A DNA stretch of 64,000 nucleotides from an uncultured Oscillospiraceae bacterium (GCA_900768135.1 CAAGBT010000065.1:1-64000), one strand, 5' to 3'. Counted from the stretch's first letter, positions 1 to 8,554 are shown. Program-made: numbers and translations. The notes: a model not told the origin generated them from the sequence alone.

Positions 1-120
1 GAAGCCGCCCCCGCGACCGCCGCCGAAGCCGCCGCCGCGACCGCCGCCGAAGCCGCCGCCGCGACCGCCGCCGAAGCCGCCGCCGCGACTACCGCCGAAG
101 CCACCAAAGCTACCGCCGGA
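1..120. repeat. 24-bp tandem repeat encoding GGGRGGGF
   Basis: Five consecutive 24-base units are visible: 1-24, 25-48, 49-72, 73-96 and a diverged one at 97-120. On the minus strand each unit encodes Gly-Gly-Gly-Arg-Gly-Gly-Gly-Phe within the TPM-domain protein. The array continues beyond the window start, so the copy number is unknown. The unit length is a multiple of three, so gain or loss of copies keeps the reading frame. Confidence 0.85.
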
Positions 121-996
121 GGACGATCTTCCCGGCGTCTGGCGCGTACCGCCCGAGGGACGGCCGCCGCCCGGGCGAGGCGGCCGGGGACCGCCGAAGC
201 CGCCGCGACTGCCGCCGAAGGGATCGCGCGGCCCGCCCGGCCCACGCGGCGGGCGGGGCGGCCTTGGCGGACGCGGTCTGCGGGGTCTGCCCCAGAAGAC
301 CGGGTGATACACCACAGTCGGCACGCCCATGCCAGGCATCAGGTAGCGCCGGCGATAGCGGTTATAGCGCATCCGGTCAAGTATGATCCAGGCCACGAAG
401 ATCACGGCCAGCAGCATGATGAACAGTATTGCCGTACCCACATCATTCTGCGCGGTTCGTTCCTTCTGATACTGCTGGCTCAGCTCCACATGAAGCTGCG
501 AGAAAAGCTCCCGCACCGCCGCGTCATAATCGCCCCCGCGCACGTTTTCATACATACAGGAATCGACAAAGCTCCCCGGCAGGCTGCTGAGCAGGTCATA
601 GAAATCGCCGCTGGCGACCACATAATAATCCTGCTGCTGTTTGGCAATGGCAAGAATGACGTCATTTGAGCCAAGCTGCATCGTGTCTGCGTAGTCATAC
701 GCCGTGTTTTCAAGGTCGTCCGACGACTGCACCGTCACCACGGCCATGATCCTGCCGAACAGCTTATCCCAGTTTGCGTTGTAAAGGCTGACCGCCTCTT
801 CCGTCTTTTGGGAGAGGATATCCGCATCATCGCATACATAGCGCTCAAACGCCGCCGTGGAGAGCGCAGTATCGAGCTTTTCGCTGCCCGCCTGAGCGGT
901 GATGGCAGGCGCCTTGTGCAGCCCCCACGCGCAGGAGGCGGCGATCACCAGCACCAGCACCACGGCAGCTACGCCGCGCTTTTGAAAGAATTTCAT
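1..996 (-). CDS. TPM-domain (YgcG-like) membrane protein with RGG/GGF repeat tail, partial
   Basis: The gene runs off the left edge of the window, so its C-terminus is missing; 332 codons are visible. The start is chosen at 996 because AGGAG lies 6 bases upstream; an ATG two codons earlier touches that ribosome site. A hydrophobic N-terminal stretch (about residues 8-24) looks like a signal peptide or anchor. Residues about 50-170 resemble a TPM domain, including an LGSNDVIL stretch and a GDYDAAVRE end. A second membrane segment follows (about 183-203). The rest is very rich in Pro, Arg and Gly and ends in repeated GGGRGGGF units. TPM proteins are membrane-associated and poorly characterised; some are linked to phosphatase activity or photosystem repair. 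It is the last visible gene downstream of xpaC and telA on the same strand, with gaps under 25 bases, so it is probably co-transcribed with them. Confidence 0.75.
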   Translation of the reverse strand, partial: MKFFQKRGVAAVVLVLVIAASCAWGLHKAPAITAQAGSEKLDTALSTAAFERYVCDDADILSQKTEEAVSLYNANWDKLFGRIMAVVTVQSSDDLENTAYDYADTMQLGSNDVILAIAKQQQDYYVVASGDFYDLLSSLPGSFVDSCMYENVRGGDYDAAVRELFSQLHVELSQQYQKERTAQNDVGTAILFIMLLAVIFVAWIILDRMRYNRYRRRYLMPGMGVPTVVYHPVFWGRPRRPRPPRPPRPPRGPGGPRDPFGGSRGGFGGPRPPRPGGGRPSGGTRQTPGRSSSGGSFGGFGGSRGGGFGGGRGGGFGGGRGGGFGGGRGGGF

Positions 997-1019
997 ATGC
1001 ATCTCCTATTCGGAGCGTC

Positions 1020-2174
1020 TCAGCTTCTCAGCTCCATGAGCTTCTGCTTCAGCTCGCCCTCGATGCGGCCAAGCTCGACCTCCGCTTCCTTCCGCTTCTG
1101 CGCGCCCTCGCGCTGAATGGTCATCACCTCGTCAAGCGTAGAGATCAGCTGCTCGTTGGTGTGCTGGAGCGTCTCGATGTCGATCACACTGCGCTCGGCC
1201 TCCTTTGCCGTGGCGATGGTACCCATCTTGAGCAGATCGGCGTTTTTCTTCAGCAGATCGTTCGTCGCCTCGGTCACGGCGCTCTGCGCCGCCGTCGCCT
1301 GACGGCTGTGTTCGATGCCGAGGGCAAGCACCATCTGGCTCTTCCACAGCGGGATGGTATTGACAAGGGAGGACTGGATCTTTTCAACCATCAGCGTGTC
1401 GTTGTTCTGGAGCAGCCTCGTCTGCGGACCCATCTGCAGCGAAACCATGCGCGTCAGCTCCAGGTCGTGCAGCTTCTTTTCAAAGCGGTCGCACAGTTGC
1501 ACATAGTCGTTGTACGCCTGCGCGTCCTCGGCAAGGCCGCTCGCCTCCGCCTTTTTGCGCAGCTCCTCCAGCTCGCCGGCACGCACCTCGGCAAGGCGCT
1601 TCTTCCCCGCGATGATATACATCGTCAGCTCTTTGTAATACTTGAGGTTCAGCTCGTACATCTGGTCGAGCATGGCAATGTCCTTCATCAGTGTGACCTG
1701 ATGCTTTTCCAACTCCGTCACGATGCGGTTCACGCTTGTTTCCGCCTTGCCGTACTGCGCGCGCATTAGCTCAAGCTTGTCCTTCTGCTTGCGGAAAAGG
1801 CCCGCAAAGCCCTTCTTTTCCTCCTGACCGAAGCCCTTGACCTCAACGACGAGGCTGGAAAGCGTCTCTCCCACCTCGCCGAGATCCTTGTTCCGCACAG
1901 AAGCGAGCGCATTTTCGGAAAATGCGGCAACGCTCTTCTGCGCCGCCGCGCCGTAGGTGAGAACGAGGTTGCTGTCGGCGATGTCGATCTTCTTAGCGAA
2001 CTCGTCCACCGCCTTTTTTTCCTGCTCGGTGAGCATACTCTCGTCCACCTTGACAGGCTCCACTTCCTTCTTTTCTTCCTTCGCTTCGGGGGCATCCGGG
2101 GTCAGCGTCAGCTCGGGAACGGTTTCTGCCGCCGTGGGGTTCAGAGTCAGCTCGGGCATCATGTTTTCGCTCAT
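1020..2174 (-). CDS. telA: Toxic anion resistance protein TelA family
   Basis: The product has 384 residues, close to the usual length for the TelA/KlaA (YaaN) family. It is soluble, almost entirely helical and strongly charged after an acidic, low-complexity N-terminus of about 55 residues with a repeated PELTL motif. The long central and C-terminal helices (for example ITNELEKHQ-like and QMYELNLKYYKELTMYI-type segments) are typical of the family. Members were found as tellurite resistance determinants; the molecular function is unknown and links to membrane stress have been proposed. The gene follows xpaC and a small membrane gene, an association also seen in Bacillus (xpaC-yaaN). The call is firm at family level; an actual role in tellurite resistance is not shown by the sequence. 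Confidence 0.88.
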   Translation of the reverse strand: MSENMMPELTLNPTAAETVPELTLTPDAPEAKEEKKEVEPVKVDESMLTEQEKKAVDEFAKKIDIADSNLVLTYGAAAQKSVAAFSENALASVRNKDLGEVGETLSSLVVEVKGFGQEEKKGFAGLFRKQKDKLELMRAQYGKAETSVNRIVTELEKHQVTLMKDIAMLDQMYELNLKYYKELTMYIIAGKKRLAEVRAGELEELRKKAEASGLAEDAQAYNDYVQLCDRFEKKLHDLELTRMVSLQMGPQTRLLQNNDTLMVEKIQSSLVNTIPLWKSQMVLALGIEHSRQATAAQSAVTEATNDLLKKNADLLKMGTIATAKEAERSVIDIETLQHTNEQLISTLDEVMTIQREGAQKRKEAEVELGRIEGELKQKLMELRS

Positions 2175-2175
2175 G

Positions 2176-2445
2176 TTATTTCTCCTCCGTATTCTGGCTT
2201 TCCGCCTGTTCCTTTTCGTGTTTTTTGATGCGCTGGATGCGGCGCAGGCACATCACTGCAGCCATTGCCCAGATCGCCGTGGAATATAACAGCGTTTGCT
2301 TGTGCAGGCGCAGCGCGCCGATGAGACTGATGATACACATCACGGCAAACACCGCGCAGAAGATGGGGTCGAGCCACACGCCCTTCAGCCGTTTCAAGAT
2401 CCACGCATTGACTTTGGCGTTGAACGCCATCACTTTCTTTCGCAT
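2176..2445 (-). CDS. Small two-helix membrane protein of the xpaC-telA operon
   Basis: The 89-residue product has a basic N-terminus, two hydrophobic segments (about residues 25-45 and 51-67) and a charged Lys/Glu-rich C-terminal tail, so it should be an integral membrane protein with both ends on the same side. I do not recognise a named family. The stop is one base from the telA start, and the xpaC stop lies 12 bases upstream, so translation is probably coupled. Its place between xpaC and telA suggests it acts with them at the membrane; this is inference. Confidence 0.7.
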   Translation of the reverse strand: MRKKVMAFNAKVNAWILKRLKGVWLDPIFCAVFAVMCIISLIGALRLHKQTLLYSTAIWAMAAVMCLRRIQRIKKHEKEQAESQNTEEK

Positions 2446-2457
2446 CGTCTTTCTCCT

Positions 2458-3168
2458 TTACAGCTCCAGCCTGATATCGTCCTGCGCGGCCGTGCCGGTT
2501 TCGGCGTGCAGCGCGCCTTCATCGCTCAGGCCCTCGCGCTTCATCATGTTCTCCAGCACCGTGATATCGGCGGAAATGTCCATCGCCTCGCTGCCGAAGA
2601 GAACATCGAGCTGCTTTTCAAAGGCCGTTACGATGGTCCCCATCATGCTCTCCACGCGCTGCATCGTGCCGCCGATGTTCTCGCCGCTCACGCCCTGCGC
2701 GCCCATGCGGTCGTAGGCGTTGAGAAGCTTGAGCGTGGTGGGCAGGTAATAATTCATGAACTTGCGGATCTGCGGCAGCTTGTCCGGGTTCGCTCTGACC
2801 TGCGCAAAGATCTTCGCGCTCAAGGCCTCCAGCCGGTCGATGTCGGCGGAGATCTTCTCGTCCTTGATGGCGTCGTTGAGGCGCTTCATCTCGGCGATGG
2901 CGAGGCCGCCGTCCCTGATCATCTGATCGAGTTCAGGATTGCCTGTGGTCTCTTCCTTCTTCGGCGGATCGGGTACGGTCTCCTCCACGGTGCCGCACAC
3001 AGCGTTCATGATGAAATACACCGCCGCAGACATCACGCCCACCAGAACGAAGTGCGGCACGCGGTACAGCGGAAACAGCAGCGCGTAAACCGCCCATGTT
3101 CCCGCCGCCGCATAGAGCGGCACGGCGGATCTGCGCCTGACAGTAGCCAAAACGATCGCCTCCTGCAT
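2458..3168 (-). CDS. xpaC: XpaC family (5-bromo-4-chloroindolyl phosphate hydrolysis) protein
   Basis: The 236-residue protein starts with two closely spaced transmembrane segments (about 15-35 and 40-59). A long helical cytoplasmic region follows, with the family-typical stretches GNPELDQMI and LPQIRKFMNYYLPTTLKLLNAY. The family name comes from a Bacillus gene that raised X-phosphate hydrolysis; the biochemical activity is not established. Pairing with telA downstream is conserved in Firmicutes and supports the assignment. It is the first gene of an operon that continues through the small membrane gene, telA and the TPM gene. A good sigma-A promoter lies just upstream (3189-3217). Confidence 0.88.
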   Translation of the reverse strand: MQEAIVLATVRRRSAVPLYAAAGTWAVYALLFPLYRVPHFVLVGVMSAAVYFIMNAVCGTVEETVPDPPKKEETTGNPELDQMIRDGGLAIAEMKRLNDAIKDEKISADIDRLEALSAKIFAQVRANPDKLPQIRKFMNYYLPTTLKLLNAYDRMGAQGVSGENIGGTMQRVESMMGTIVTAFEKQLDVLFGSEAMDISADITVLENMMKREGLSDEGALHAETGTAAQDDIRLEL

Positions 3169-3188
3169 TCAGATAAAGTAACAGTTGC

Positions 3189-3217
3189 ATCATATCACAA
3201 CACGCCAGCGCGGTCAA
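3189..3217 (-). promoter_or_regulatory. Sigma-A promoter of the xpaC-telA-TPM operon
   Basis: On the minus strand TTGACC is followed after 17 bases by TATGAT, 21 bases before the xpaC start codon. Both hexamers match consensus at five of six positions. Confidence 0.7.
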
Positions 3218-3267
3218 GCGCCGCAGCCGCAGAAAGCGGCCCGCCGCGCACCTTCCGAACGCCGAAC

Positions 3268-3287
3268 GGCGTCCCCGAAGGGACGCC
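3268..3287. terminator. GC-rich hairpin after the ABC permease gene
   Basis: A perfect 8-base stem closes on a CGAA/TTCG tetraloop, 28 bases beyond the permease stop. No T-run follows on the minus strand, so it may be only a weak terminator or an RNA end-stabilising structure. Confidence 0.35.
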
Positions 3288-3314
3288 GCTCCTGCTCCGC
3301 GCCGCCGCGCGGGC

Positions 3315-4703
3315 CTATTCGTTCCGGATGGCTTCGAGCGCCGAGATCTTCACTGCCTTATTCGCAGGCTGGTAGCCGGACACAAGCCCCACCAGCACCG
3401 AGAACACCAGCGCAAAGACGATCAGCTCCGGCTTGATGACGGAGATGCGCGTCACGTTCTCGCCGCCAAGCAGCGCCTGCCCGATCAGCTCCCATGTGAC
3501 GCCGCCGCCCAGCGCGCCGAAGGAGTAGAGGTTTATCCCGACAGAGACAACGAAGCTGAAGATCAGCCCCAGCACGCCGCCGAGCAGGCCAATGCAGCCC
3601 GCTTCCATCAGGAACATCGCGCGGATATCGCGCACATAGCAGCCCAGCGATTTCATGATGCCGATCTCCTTCGTGCGCTCGGAGATGGACATGATCATTG
3701 TGTTCGTGATGCCGATGGCGGCGACCAGCAGCGAGATCGCGCCAAGCCCGCCAAGCATCAGCTCCATCTGGCGTGCCTGCTTGTTCAACTCGTCGCGGAT
3801 GCTCTGCATGGAATAGGTGTTGTAGCCCAGATCCTTGATCGCCTGCTCCACGTCGGCCACGGCGTCAATGCTCTCGGCTTTGACGTTGATGCTCGAATAC
3901 TCGAACTTCGTGTCCGTCTTGCCCGTCAGATCCTTGATGAGCGCGCGCAGCGCGCCGATGTCCATCATCACGCCCTCGCTCGTCTCCCAGCCCTTGCCCT
4001 GATCCTCCTTCAGCACGCCGACCACATTGAGATCGACATTATACGGCGTCGGCTCGGTGCCGCTGCCGTCGTCATAGGGCGTGAGAACCATGGTCACGTC
4101 CGCCTTGAGCGGGTCAAAGAACGGGTCGGGAACATTTTCCGTATCCATATTGCCGTTTTCGTCCCAGACATAGCGGTTCACATAGTTCCGGCCGTCCGGC
4201 ATGAGCGTATCCTTGAAGTTGTAGGCAAAGTACTGGCCCACAACGACCTCGTCGCTGCCTGCCGCAGGATACACGCCGTCCACGATCTCAAAGCCCATAT
4301 CCTCAAGCGCGCCGGCGTCGATGCCCACCAGCGTACCCCAGTCGGCAGTGTAGCGGTCGTTGATGCCCGCCTTGAAGGAAACGTTGTACCCGTCCAGGCT
4401 CGCCTTGGGCATAACGGCCTGCACGCCTGCGATCTCGTGGAAGCTCTCCACCGCCGCATCGTCAAGCTTGGCCTCGCTCTGCGTGCCGGTATCGTAGTTG
4501 TAGCCGCGGTAGACCTCGATGATGGTCAGGTCGCCCATGCCCTTGAGCATCTGGTCGTAGGACTCCTGCGTCCCCGCGCCGATGGAGACCATCACGATGA
4601 TGGACGTGCAGCCGATAAAAACGCCCAGCACCGTCAGGATCGTGCGTCCCTTGCGCCGCGACAGACTGTCGAAGCACATCTTCAGGATGTCAGCGAATCT
4701 CAT
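3315..4703 (-). CDS. ABC transporter permease, MacB/FtsX type
   Basis: The 462-residue protein has the MacB layout: one N-terminal membrane helix (about 18-40), a large extracellular domain (about 45-300), then three C-terminal helices. The first of these contains the AAIGITNTMIMSISERTKEIGIMK stretch typical of FtsX-like permeases (split here: AIGITNTM and ERTKEIGIMKSLG). Such permeases do not usually carry substrate through the membrane but act mechanically on envelope molecules. The gene overlaps the upstream secreted-protein gene by four bases, and the ATPase is two genes upstream, so the three form one operon. The substrate is unknown. Confidence 0.9.
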   Translation of the reverse strand: MRFADILKMCFDSLSRRKGRTILTVLGVFIGCTSIIVMVSIGAGTQESYDQMLKGMGDLTIIEVYRGYNYDTGTQSEAKLDDAAVESFHEIAGVQAVMPKASLDGYNVSFKAGINDRYTADWGTLVGIDAGALEDMGFEIVDGVYPAAGSDEVVVGQYFAYNFKDTLMPDGRNYVNRYVWDENGNMDTENVPDPFFDPLKADVTMVLTPYDDGSGTEPTPYNVDLNVVGVLKEDQGKGWETSEGVMMDIGALRALIKDLTGKTDTKFEYSSINVKAESIDAVADVEQAIKDLGYNTYSMQSIRDELNKQARQMELMLGGLGAISLLVAAIGITNTMIMSISERTKEIGIMKSLGCYVRDIRAMFLMEAGCIGLLGGVLGLIFSFVVSVGINLYSFGALGGGVTWELIGQALLGGENVTRISVIKPELIVFALVFSVLVGLVSGYQPANKAVKISALEAIRNE

Positions 4704-6499
4704 TTTTTCTGCTCCCCGGCGCCCGCGCCGATGCTCTCCTGATACTCAGCCTTCGCTTCCGCCGCTTCCTTCTTCTCCTCGGCCGTCTCTTCCTCGTCCC
4801 ACTTGTCCCACAGCGCCTGCTCGGCCTTCTGCTTGGCCTTTTTCTTGCGGGCGCGCAGCACGATCAGCAGGATAATAAGTACAACGGCCGCCCCGATGAT
4901 GACATACTTCCACGGGAAGGTACTCTCCGGCTCTTCCGGGTCGATCATACCGGGATCATCGATGCCCGGATCGACCGGCTCATAGGCCATGGCCTCCACG
5001 CTCGCCTCAAACACGCGCTCTTTGGTGTTGCCGTTGGAGTCCTCATAAGTGATGACGATCTTGACCTGATTCTCGCCCTCGAGCTGCGGGGTCACGGCGA
5101 AGGCGATGGTGCCGTTCTTGCCGCCGTCGATCGTGCCGATGCGCTGATAGGCGCTGTAAGTATCCACATCGCCGGAGATGGTCGCCTCGACGTTGCTGAT
5201 GGCGCTTTTGCCCTTGTTGATATAGTCGATCGTCAGGCTCGTCTCCTCGCCGACATAGCCGGTGTACGAGGTCTTCGGCTCGGAAAGCTCAAAGCGGTCG
5301 GGCTGATAAAGCGGCACGCTGAGCATGAGAGAGGCGGAATTGGACTGGCGGCTCTTCTGGTCAACGTATTCATACTTGACGTCGATCGTAACGGCCTGCG
5401 CGCTGGAGCTGATGATCTGCGCCGCCTTCACCGGCACAGTGACGCTCTTGCTGCCGCCGGCGGCAACGGAATCAAAATAGAACGTGTTGGTCGAGCCGTT
5501 GAGCATCAGGTCAGTCCCGCCGGAAACGGTGACCATCACATTCTCGATGGCGATCTTCTTGCTGGTATTGGTAAAGGTAAAGCTCAGGTTGGCGCTGCTG
5601 CCCGCCGCAATGGACGCGCCGCCGTAGTTATACTTGGAGAGGATGACGATCGGCGTGGGGCTGGCTACGGTGCCGTTGTCCGCGCCGTCGTCGCTGACGT
5701 TTGCAGGAATGCTCACATCGCCGCTCGGGCTGGCGCTTTCCATCGCGTTCGTACCGCTGTCATAGTAAAAGCTGACCTTCATATTGATGGACTGGTTCTG
5801 GCTTGTGATCTTGTCCGCCGCCTTCACCGCGATCATCAGCATGCCGGTCTGCCCGGGGCGGATATCGTCAAGCATATAGGCACTCTGCCCGCCCTGCAGC
5901 ATCAGCTGCTCCGATGCCGTGAGCGACACCAGAGGCGAGCGCATCGTGGTGGTGCCGGCGTTCTGGATGTAAAGCGTGACGGTCTTGGTCTCGCCCGCAG
6001 AAATATTGCCGGTCAGCCCCGCGTCGGAGCTGAAGATCAGGCGCGGCTCCGGCGTTGTGACCGCCGGCACGTCCGGTTCTTTCGGCTCCTCGTAAGGCAC
6101 GCATTCGCTCACCTTCAGATCGATCGTCTGGTTCGACCCGTCGCTGTAATAAACCGTGAAGGTCAGACTGTTGCCCACACCGCTGTAGACCAAGCGGTTA
6201 ATTGAAAACGTGTACAGCAGTCCCGTTGCATCCTGCTGCGGCTCGCTCGCCTCGCCCATACGGAAATCGTCCACGCCGCGCACAACGCGCTGTGGCACGC
6301 CGCTGCCGCTGCGGCAGGAGAGCGTGATGGCGATGTTGGCCGACTGATTGATCGTGATTGCGCCGGAGCTTGCCGTATAGCTGCTGACGAAATATTCCGT
6401 GCCGGCCGCACTGGCAACATTCACGCCGCCGAGTACCGCGGAGACGCACAGCAGCGCCGTGAGGCACAGGGTGAGCAGTGTCTTTGTGATGCGTTTCAT
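4700..6499 (-). CDS. Secreted, membrane-anchored beta-domain (COG1361/CARDB-like) protein
   Basis: The 599-residue product has a clear signal peptide (first 31 residues, ending ASAAG) and a single C-terminal membrane helix (about 538-558) followed by a basic, then acidic, cytoplasmic tail. The extracellular part is a series of beta-sandwich-like repeats of roughly 120 residues. Phrases such as AGETKTVTLYIQNAGTTT, PGQTGMLMIAVKA and AAGSSANLSFTFTNTSK recur; they are typical of CARDB or S-layer-like NEW1/COG1361 domains. It sits between the ATPase and permease genes of a MacB-type ABC system, where a MacA-like periplasmic adaptor would stand in Gram-negative bacteria. A role as extracellular partner of the permease is inference. 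Confidence 0.8.
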   Translation of the reverse strand: MKRITKTLLTLCLTALLCVSAVLGGVNVASAAGTEYFVSSYTASSGAITINQSANIAITLSCRSGSGVPQRVVRGVDDFRMGEASEPQQDATGLLYTFSINRLVYSGVGNSLTFTVYYSDGSNQTIDLKVSECVPYEEPKEPDVPAVTTPEPRLIFSSDAGLTGNISAGETKTVTLYIQNAGTTTMRSPLVSLTASEQLMLQGGQSAYMLDDIRPGQTGMLMIAVKAADKITSQNQSINMKVSFYYDSGTNAMESASPSGDVSIPANVSDDGADNGTVASPTPIVILSKYNYGGASIAAGSSANLSFTFTNTSKKIAIENVMVTVSGGTDLMLNGSTNTFYFDSVAAGGSKSVTVPVKAAQIISSSAQAVTIDVKYEYVDQKSRQSNSASLMLSVPLYQPDRFELSEPKTSYTGYVGEETSLTIDYINKGKSAISNVEATISGDVDTYSAYQRIGTIDGGKNGTIAFAVTPQLEGENQVKIVITYEDSNGNTKERVFEASVEAMAYEPVDPGIDDPGMIDPEEPESTFPWKYVIIGAAVVLIILLIVLRARKKKAKQKAEQALWDKWDEEETAEEKKEAAEAKAEYQESIGAGAGEQKK

Positions 6500-6514
6500 G
6501 GTTGATCTCCTCCG

Positions 6515-7252
6515 TTATTCGATGTAAGGGGCGGCGTCGATCTCCGCCTTTACCTGATTTTTTACGTCGCTGACGATATTGCCGTCGATCAGCGTCACGA
6601 TGCGGTCGGCATATTCGGTCATCTCCGGGTCGTGAGAAACGAGTACGATGGTCTGGTGAAAGCGCTTGGCGAAGCCGCGGATCATATGCATGACCTCTTT
6701 GGTGGTCTTGGAGTCAAGATTTCCGGTCGGTTCGTCGGCAAACACCACCTCCGGGTGCGTGATGAACGCGCGCGCAATGCCCACGCGCTGCTGCTGGCCG
6801 CCGGACATCTGGCTGGGAAAATGCCCCATGCGGTCCTTCAGGCCGACACGGCAGAGCATCTTTTTCGCCTCGATCATCCTCACCTCGCGGTCCACGCCCT
6901 TGAACATCAGCGGCATGGCCACATTCTCCGCCGCCGTCAGCTCCGGCAGCAGGTTGTACGACTGGAACACGAAGCCGATGTGCTTCTGCCGGAAGGCTGC
7001 CAGCTGGTTCTCATTGAGCAGCGAGATCGGCACGCCGCCGATGCGCACCACGCCGTGCGTCGGCTTTTCCAGCCCCGCCAGCTGGTTGAGCAGCGTGGAC
7101 TTGCCGCTGCCGGAGGTGCCGAAGATGCAGCACACCTCGCCGCGCGGGATGTCCAGATTGATGTTGTGCAGGGCGACCACATGCTCCTGCCCCATCATGT
7201 ACACCTTTCGGAGCTTGCGCACCTGTATGATGGGCGTCTGGTTGGTTTCCAT
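6515..7252 (-). CDS. ABC transporter ATP-binding protein, MacB/LolD type
   Basis: The 245-residue protein is a complete ABC ATPase. It has a Walker A (GTSGSGKST), a Q-loop region (IGFVFQSYNLLPELTA), the signature MSGGQQQRVGIARA, a Walker B (VVFADEPTGNLDS) and the H-loop (VLVSHDP). The LDSKTT ending is characteristic of the LolD/MacB subfamily that works with FtsX-like permeases. It is the first gene of the operon; the secreted protein follows after 15 bases and the permease overlaps that. It should energise the permease encoded at 3315-4703. Confidence 0.93.
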   Translation of the reverse strand: METNQTPIIQVRKLRKVYMMGQEHVVALHNINLDIPRGEVCCIFGTSGSGKSTLLNQLAGLEKPTHGVVRIGGVPISLLNENQLAAFRQKHIGFVFQSYNLLPELTAAENVAMPLMFKGVDREVRMIEAKKMLCRVGLKDRMGHFPSQMSGGQQQRVGIARAFITHPEVVFADEPTGNLDSKTTKEVMHMIRGFAKRFHQTIVLVSHDPEMTEYADRIVTLIDGNIVSDVKNQVKAEIDAAPYIE

Positions 7253-7296
7253 CGCAGAATTCTCCTTATGATAATGCTTGTGTCCAGTATAATCTC

Positions 7297-7326
7297 ATTG
7301 TATGAACAAGTCGTTACAAACAGCAA
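7297..7326 (-). promoter_or_regulatory. Possible promoter of the ABC operon
   Basis: TTGCTG and TACAAT on the minus strand are separated by 18 bases, about 45 bases before the ATPase start. A TATACT box closer to the gene (7286-7291) is an alternative -10 without a good -35. Two direct GTTACAA repeats (7313-7319 and 7345-7351) flank the -35 region. Confidence 0.4.
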
Positions 7327-7426
7327 CGATTCGGAAACAATTTGGTTACAATTCGTTTAAATTTTTCTTAAGGTTCGTCTCTTATCCCTTTTAGACGGAA
7401 AAAAGCGAAAAAGGTTGCAGGCAGCG

Positions 7427-7457
7427 AAAAAAAGGCGGCGGAAGAAAGTCCGCCGCC
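7427..7457 (-). terminator. Rho-independent terminator after the lipoprotein gene
   Basis: On the minus strand a 7-base GC stem (GGCGGCG/CGCCGCC with a 10-base loop) is followed by seven T residues. It lies 33 bases past the lipoprotein stop and separates that gene from the ABC operon. Confidence 0.8.
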
Positions 7458-7489
7458 TTCGCCCGGCAAATGCTTCCTGCGCTGTGCGC

Positions 7490-8533
7490 TCAGCCCTGCG
7501 GCGCGTCGGGTACAATGTAGACCGTTGCGCTCCCGCCGCTCGTATCCACGCCCTGCGTGTCGTCGATGGGCTGCGTCAGCTCCCTGTCTGCGTAGAGCAT
7601 ACAGCCCGTGCTGCAGCAGAAGGTGACGCGCGTGCCGTGCGCCACACGGCACTGGCTCACACTCCAGCCGTCCTCTCCGACGTCCCAGCCCTTTTCCGCG
7701 CCCGGCGCGGGATAAAAGTACGTCAGCTCGCAGACGTCCTCCGCGCTGTCCGTAGCGAATATGACCTCGTTCAGCAGCCTGCGCTCGTCCTTGAACGGCT
7801 CGTCATAGCTCCAGTTGTAGCGCGTTGTACCCAGCTCGCTCACCAGTCCGCCCTCATCCACGCTGTAATCGGTCACAGACATGGCCAGCAGCTCGTTCGT
7901 CGCGGGATCAACATAGTAGAGCGTGGTAAAATAGTAATCCGTAAAGTCCTCGTAGCTCGTGGTAACAGTGAGCAGCAACGCGCCGTCCTGCTCGTCCGGC
8001 CCGTCGATCGACTCCTGCTCGCCCTCGCTGGACACAAGGCACCGGGGCAGCATGGCAAGAATGTACTGCTCATATTCCCCCGCCGGATAGAGATTCAGGC
8101 TTGCGGCGCTGTCGCTCTTCATGCGCGCGCCGTATAATCCGCCGTTTCCGTCTCCCCACAGCTCATCCTCGCCCACGCCGCTGTTTTCAGTATAGCGGTA
8201 ATGCGAGCTCATCAGAATATCCGAGCCCGCGCCGCCGCTGTACTGCACTCTTGCCGTATAGGTTTCATTTCCCTCGCCGTCGCTGCCCTGAATGCTCACG
8301 GTCACGGTGTCGTGCTTTTCGAGCAGTGCGCGCGGGTCGTTGGCCGCACGCACCGTGTCGAGCAGAGCGGCCGCCTCGATGGGAGCGGCGCGATTTGCGC
8401 CGTTGTCAACGTTATCAGGGGTATCGACGCCTCCGTTCTGATCCGCGCCGTTGTTCCGCGCGCCGCAGCCCGCCAGCAGCATGGCGGCGCACAGCGCGGT
8501 GACGCCGATCGTTTTCCAGTTTCTCTTCATCAT
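7490..8533 (-). CDS. Putative lipoprotein of unknown function
   Basis: The 347-residue product starts with a short basic region and a hydrophobic stretch ending in a lipobox LAGCG, so it should be a lipoprotein anchored through Cys22 or so. A low-complexity Asn/Asp/Gly linker follows. The remaining 290 residues have alternating beta-like segments and many Tyr and acidic residues (for example DFTDYYFTTLYYVDPATNELLAM), which recalls outer-surface lipoproteins of the LolA/LppX or DUF fold, but I cannot name a family. It has its own terminator. Upstream it faces the ROK kinase gene across a structured intergenic region. Confidence 0.7.
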   Translation of the reverse strand: MMKRNWKTIGVTALCAAMLLAGCGARNNGADQNGGVDTPDNVDNGANRAAPIEAAALLDTVRAANDPRALLEKHDTVTVSIQGSDGEGNETYTARVQYSGGAGSDILMSSHYRYTENSGVGEDELWGDGNGGLYGARMKSDSAASLNLYPAGEYEQYILAMLPRCLVSSEGEQESIDGPDEQDGALLLTVTTSYEDFTDYYFTTLYYVDPATNELLAMSVTDYSVDEGGLVSELGTTRYNWSYDEPFKDERRLLNEVIFATDSAEDVCELTYFYPAPGAEKGWDVGEDGWSVSQCRVAHGTRVTFCCSTGCMLYADRELTQPIDDTQGVDTSGGSATVYIVPDAPQG

Positions 8534-8554
8534 ATTTTCTCCTTATCGGGTCCT

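Noticed and set aside
1..120. Possible CRISPR-like array at the window start
   Set aside because: Units are contiguous without spacers and lie in frame inside a protein gene; it is a coding tandem repeat.
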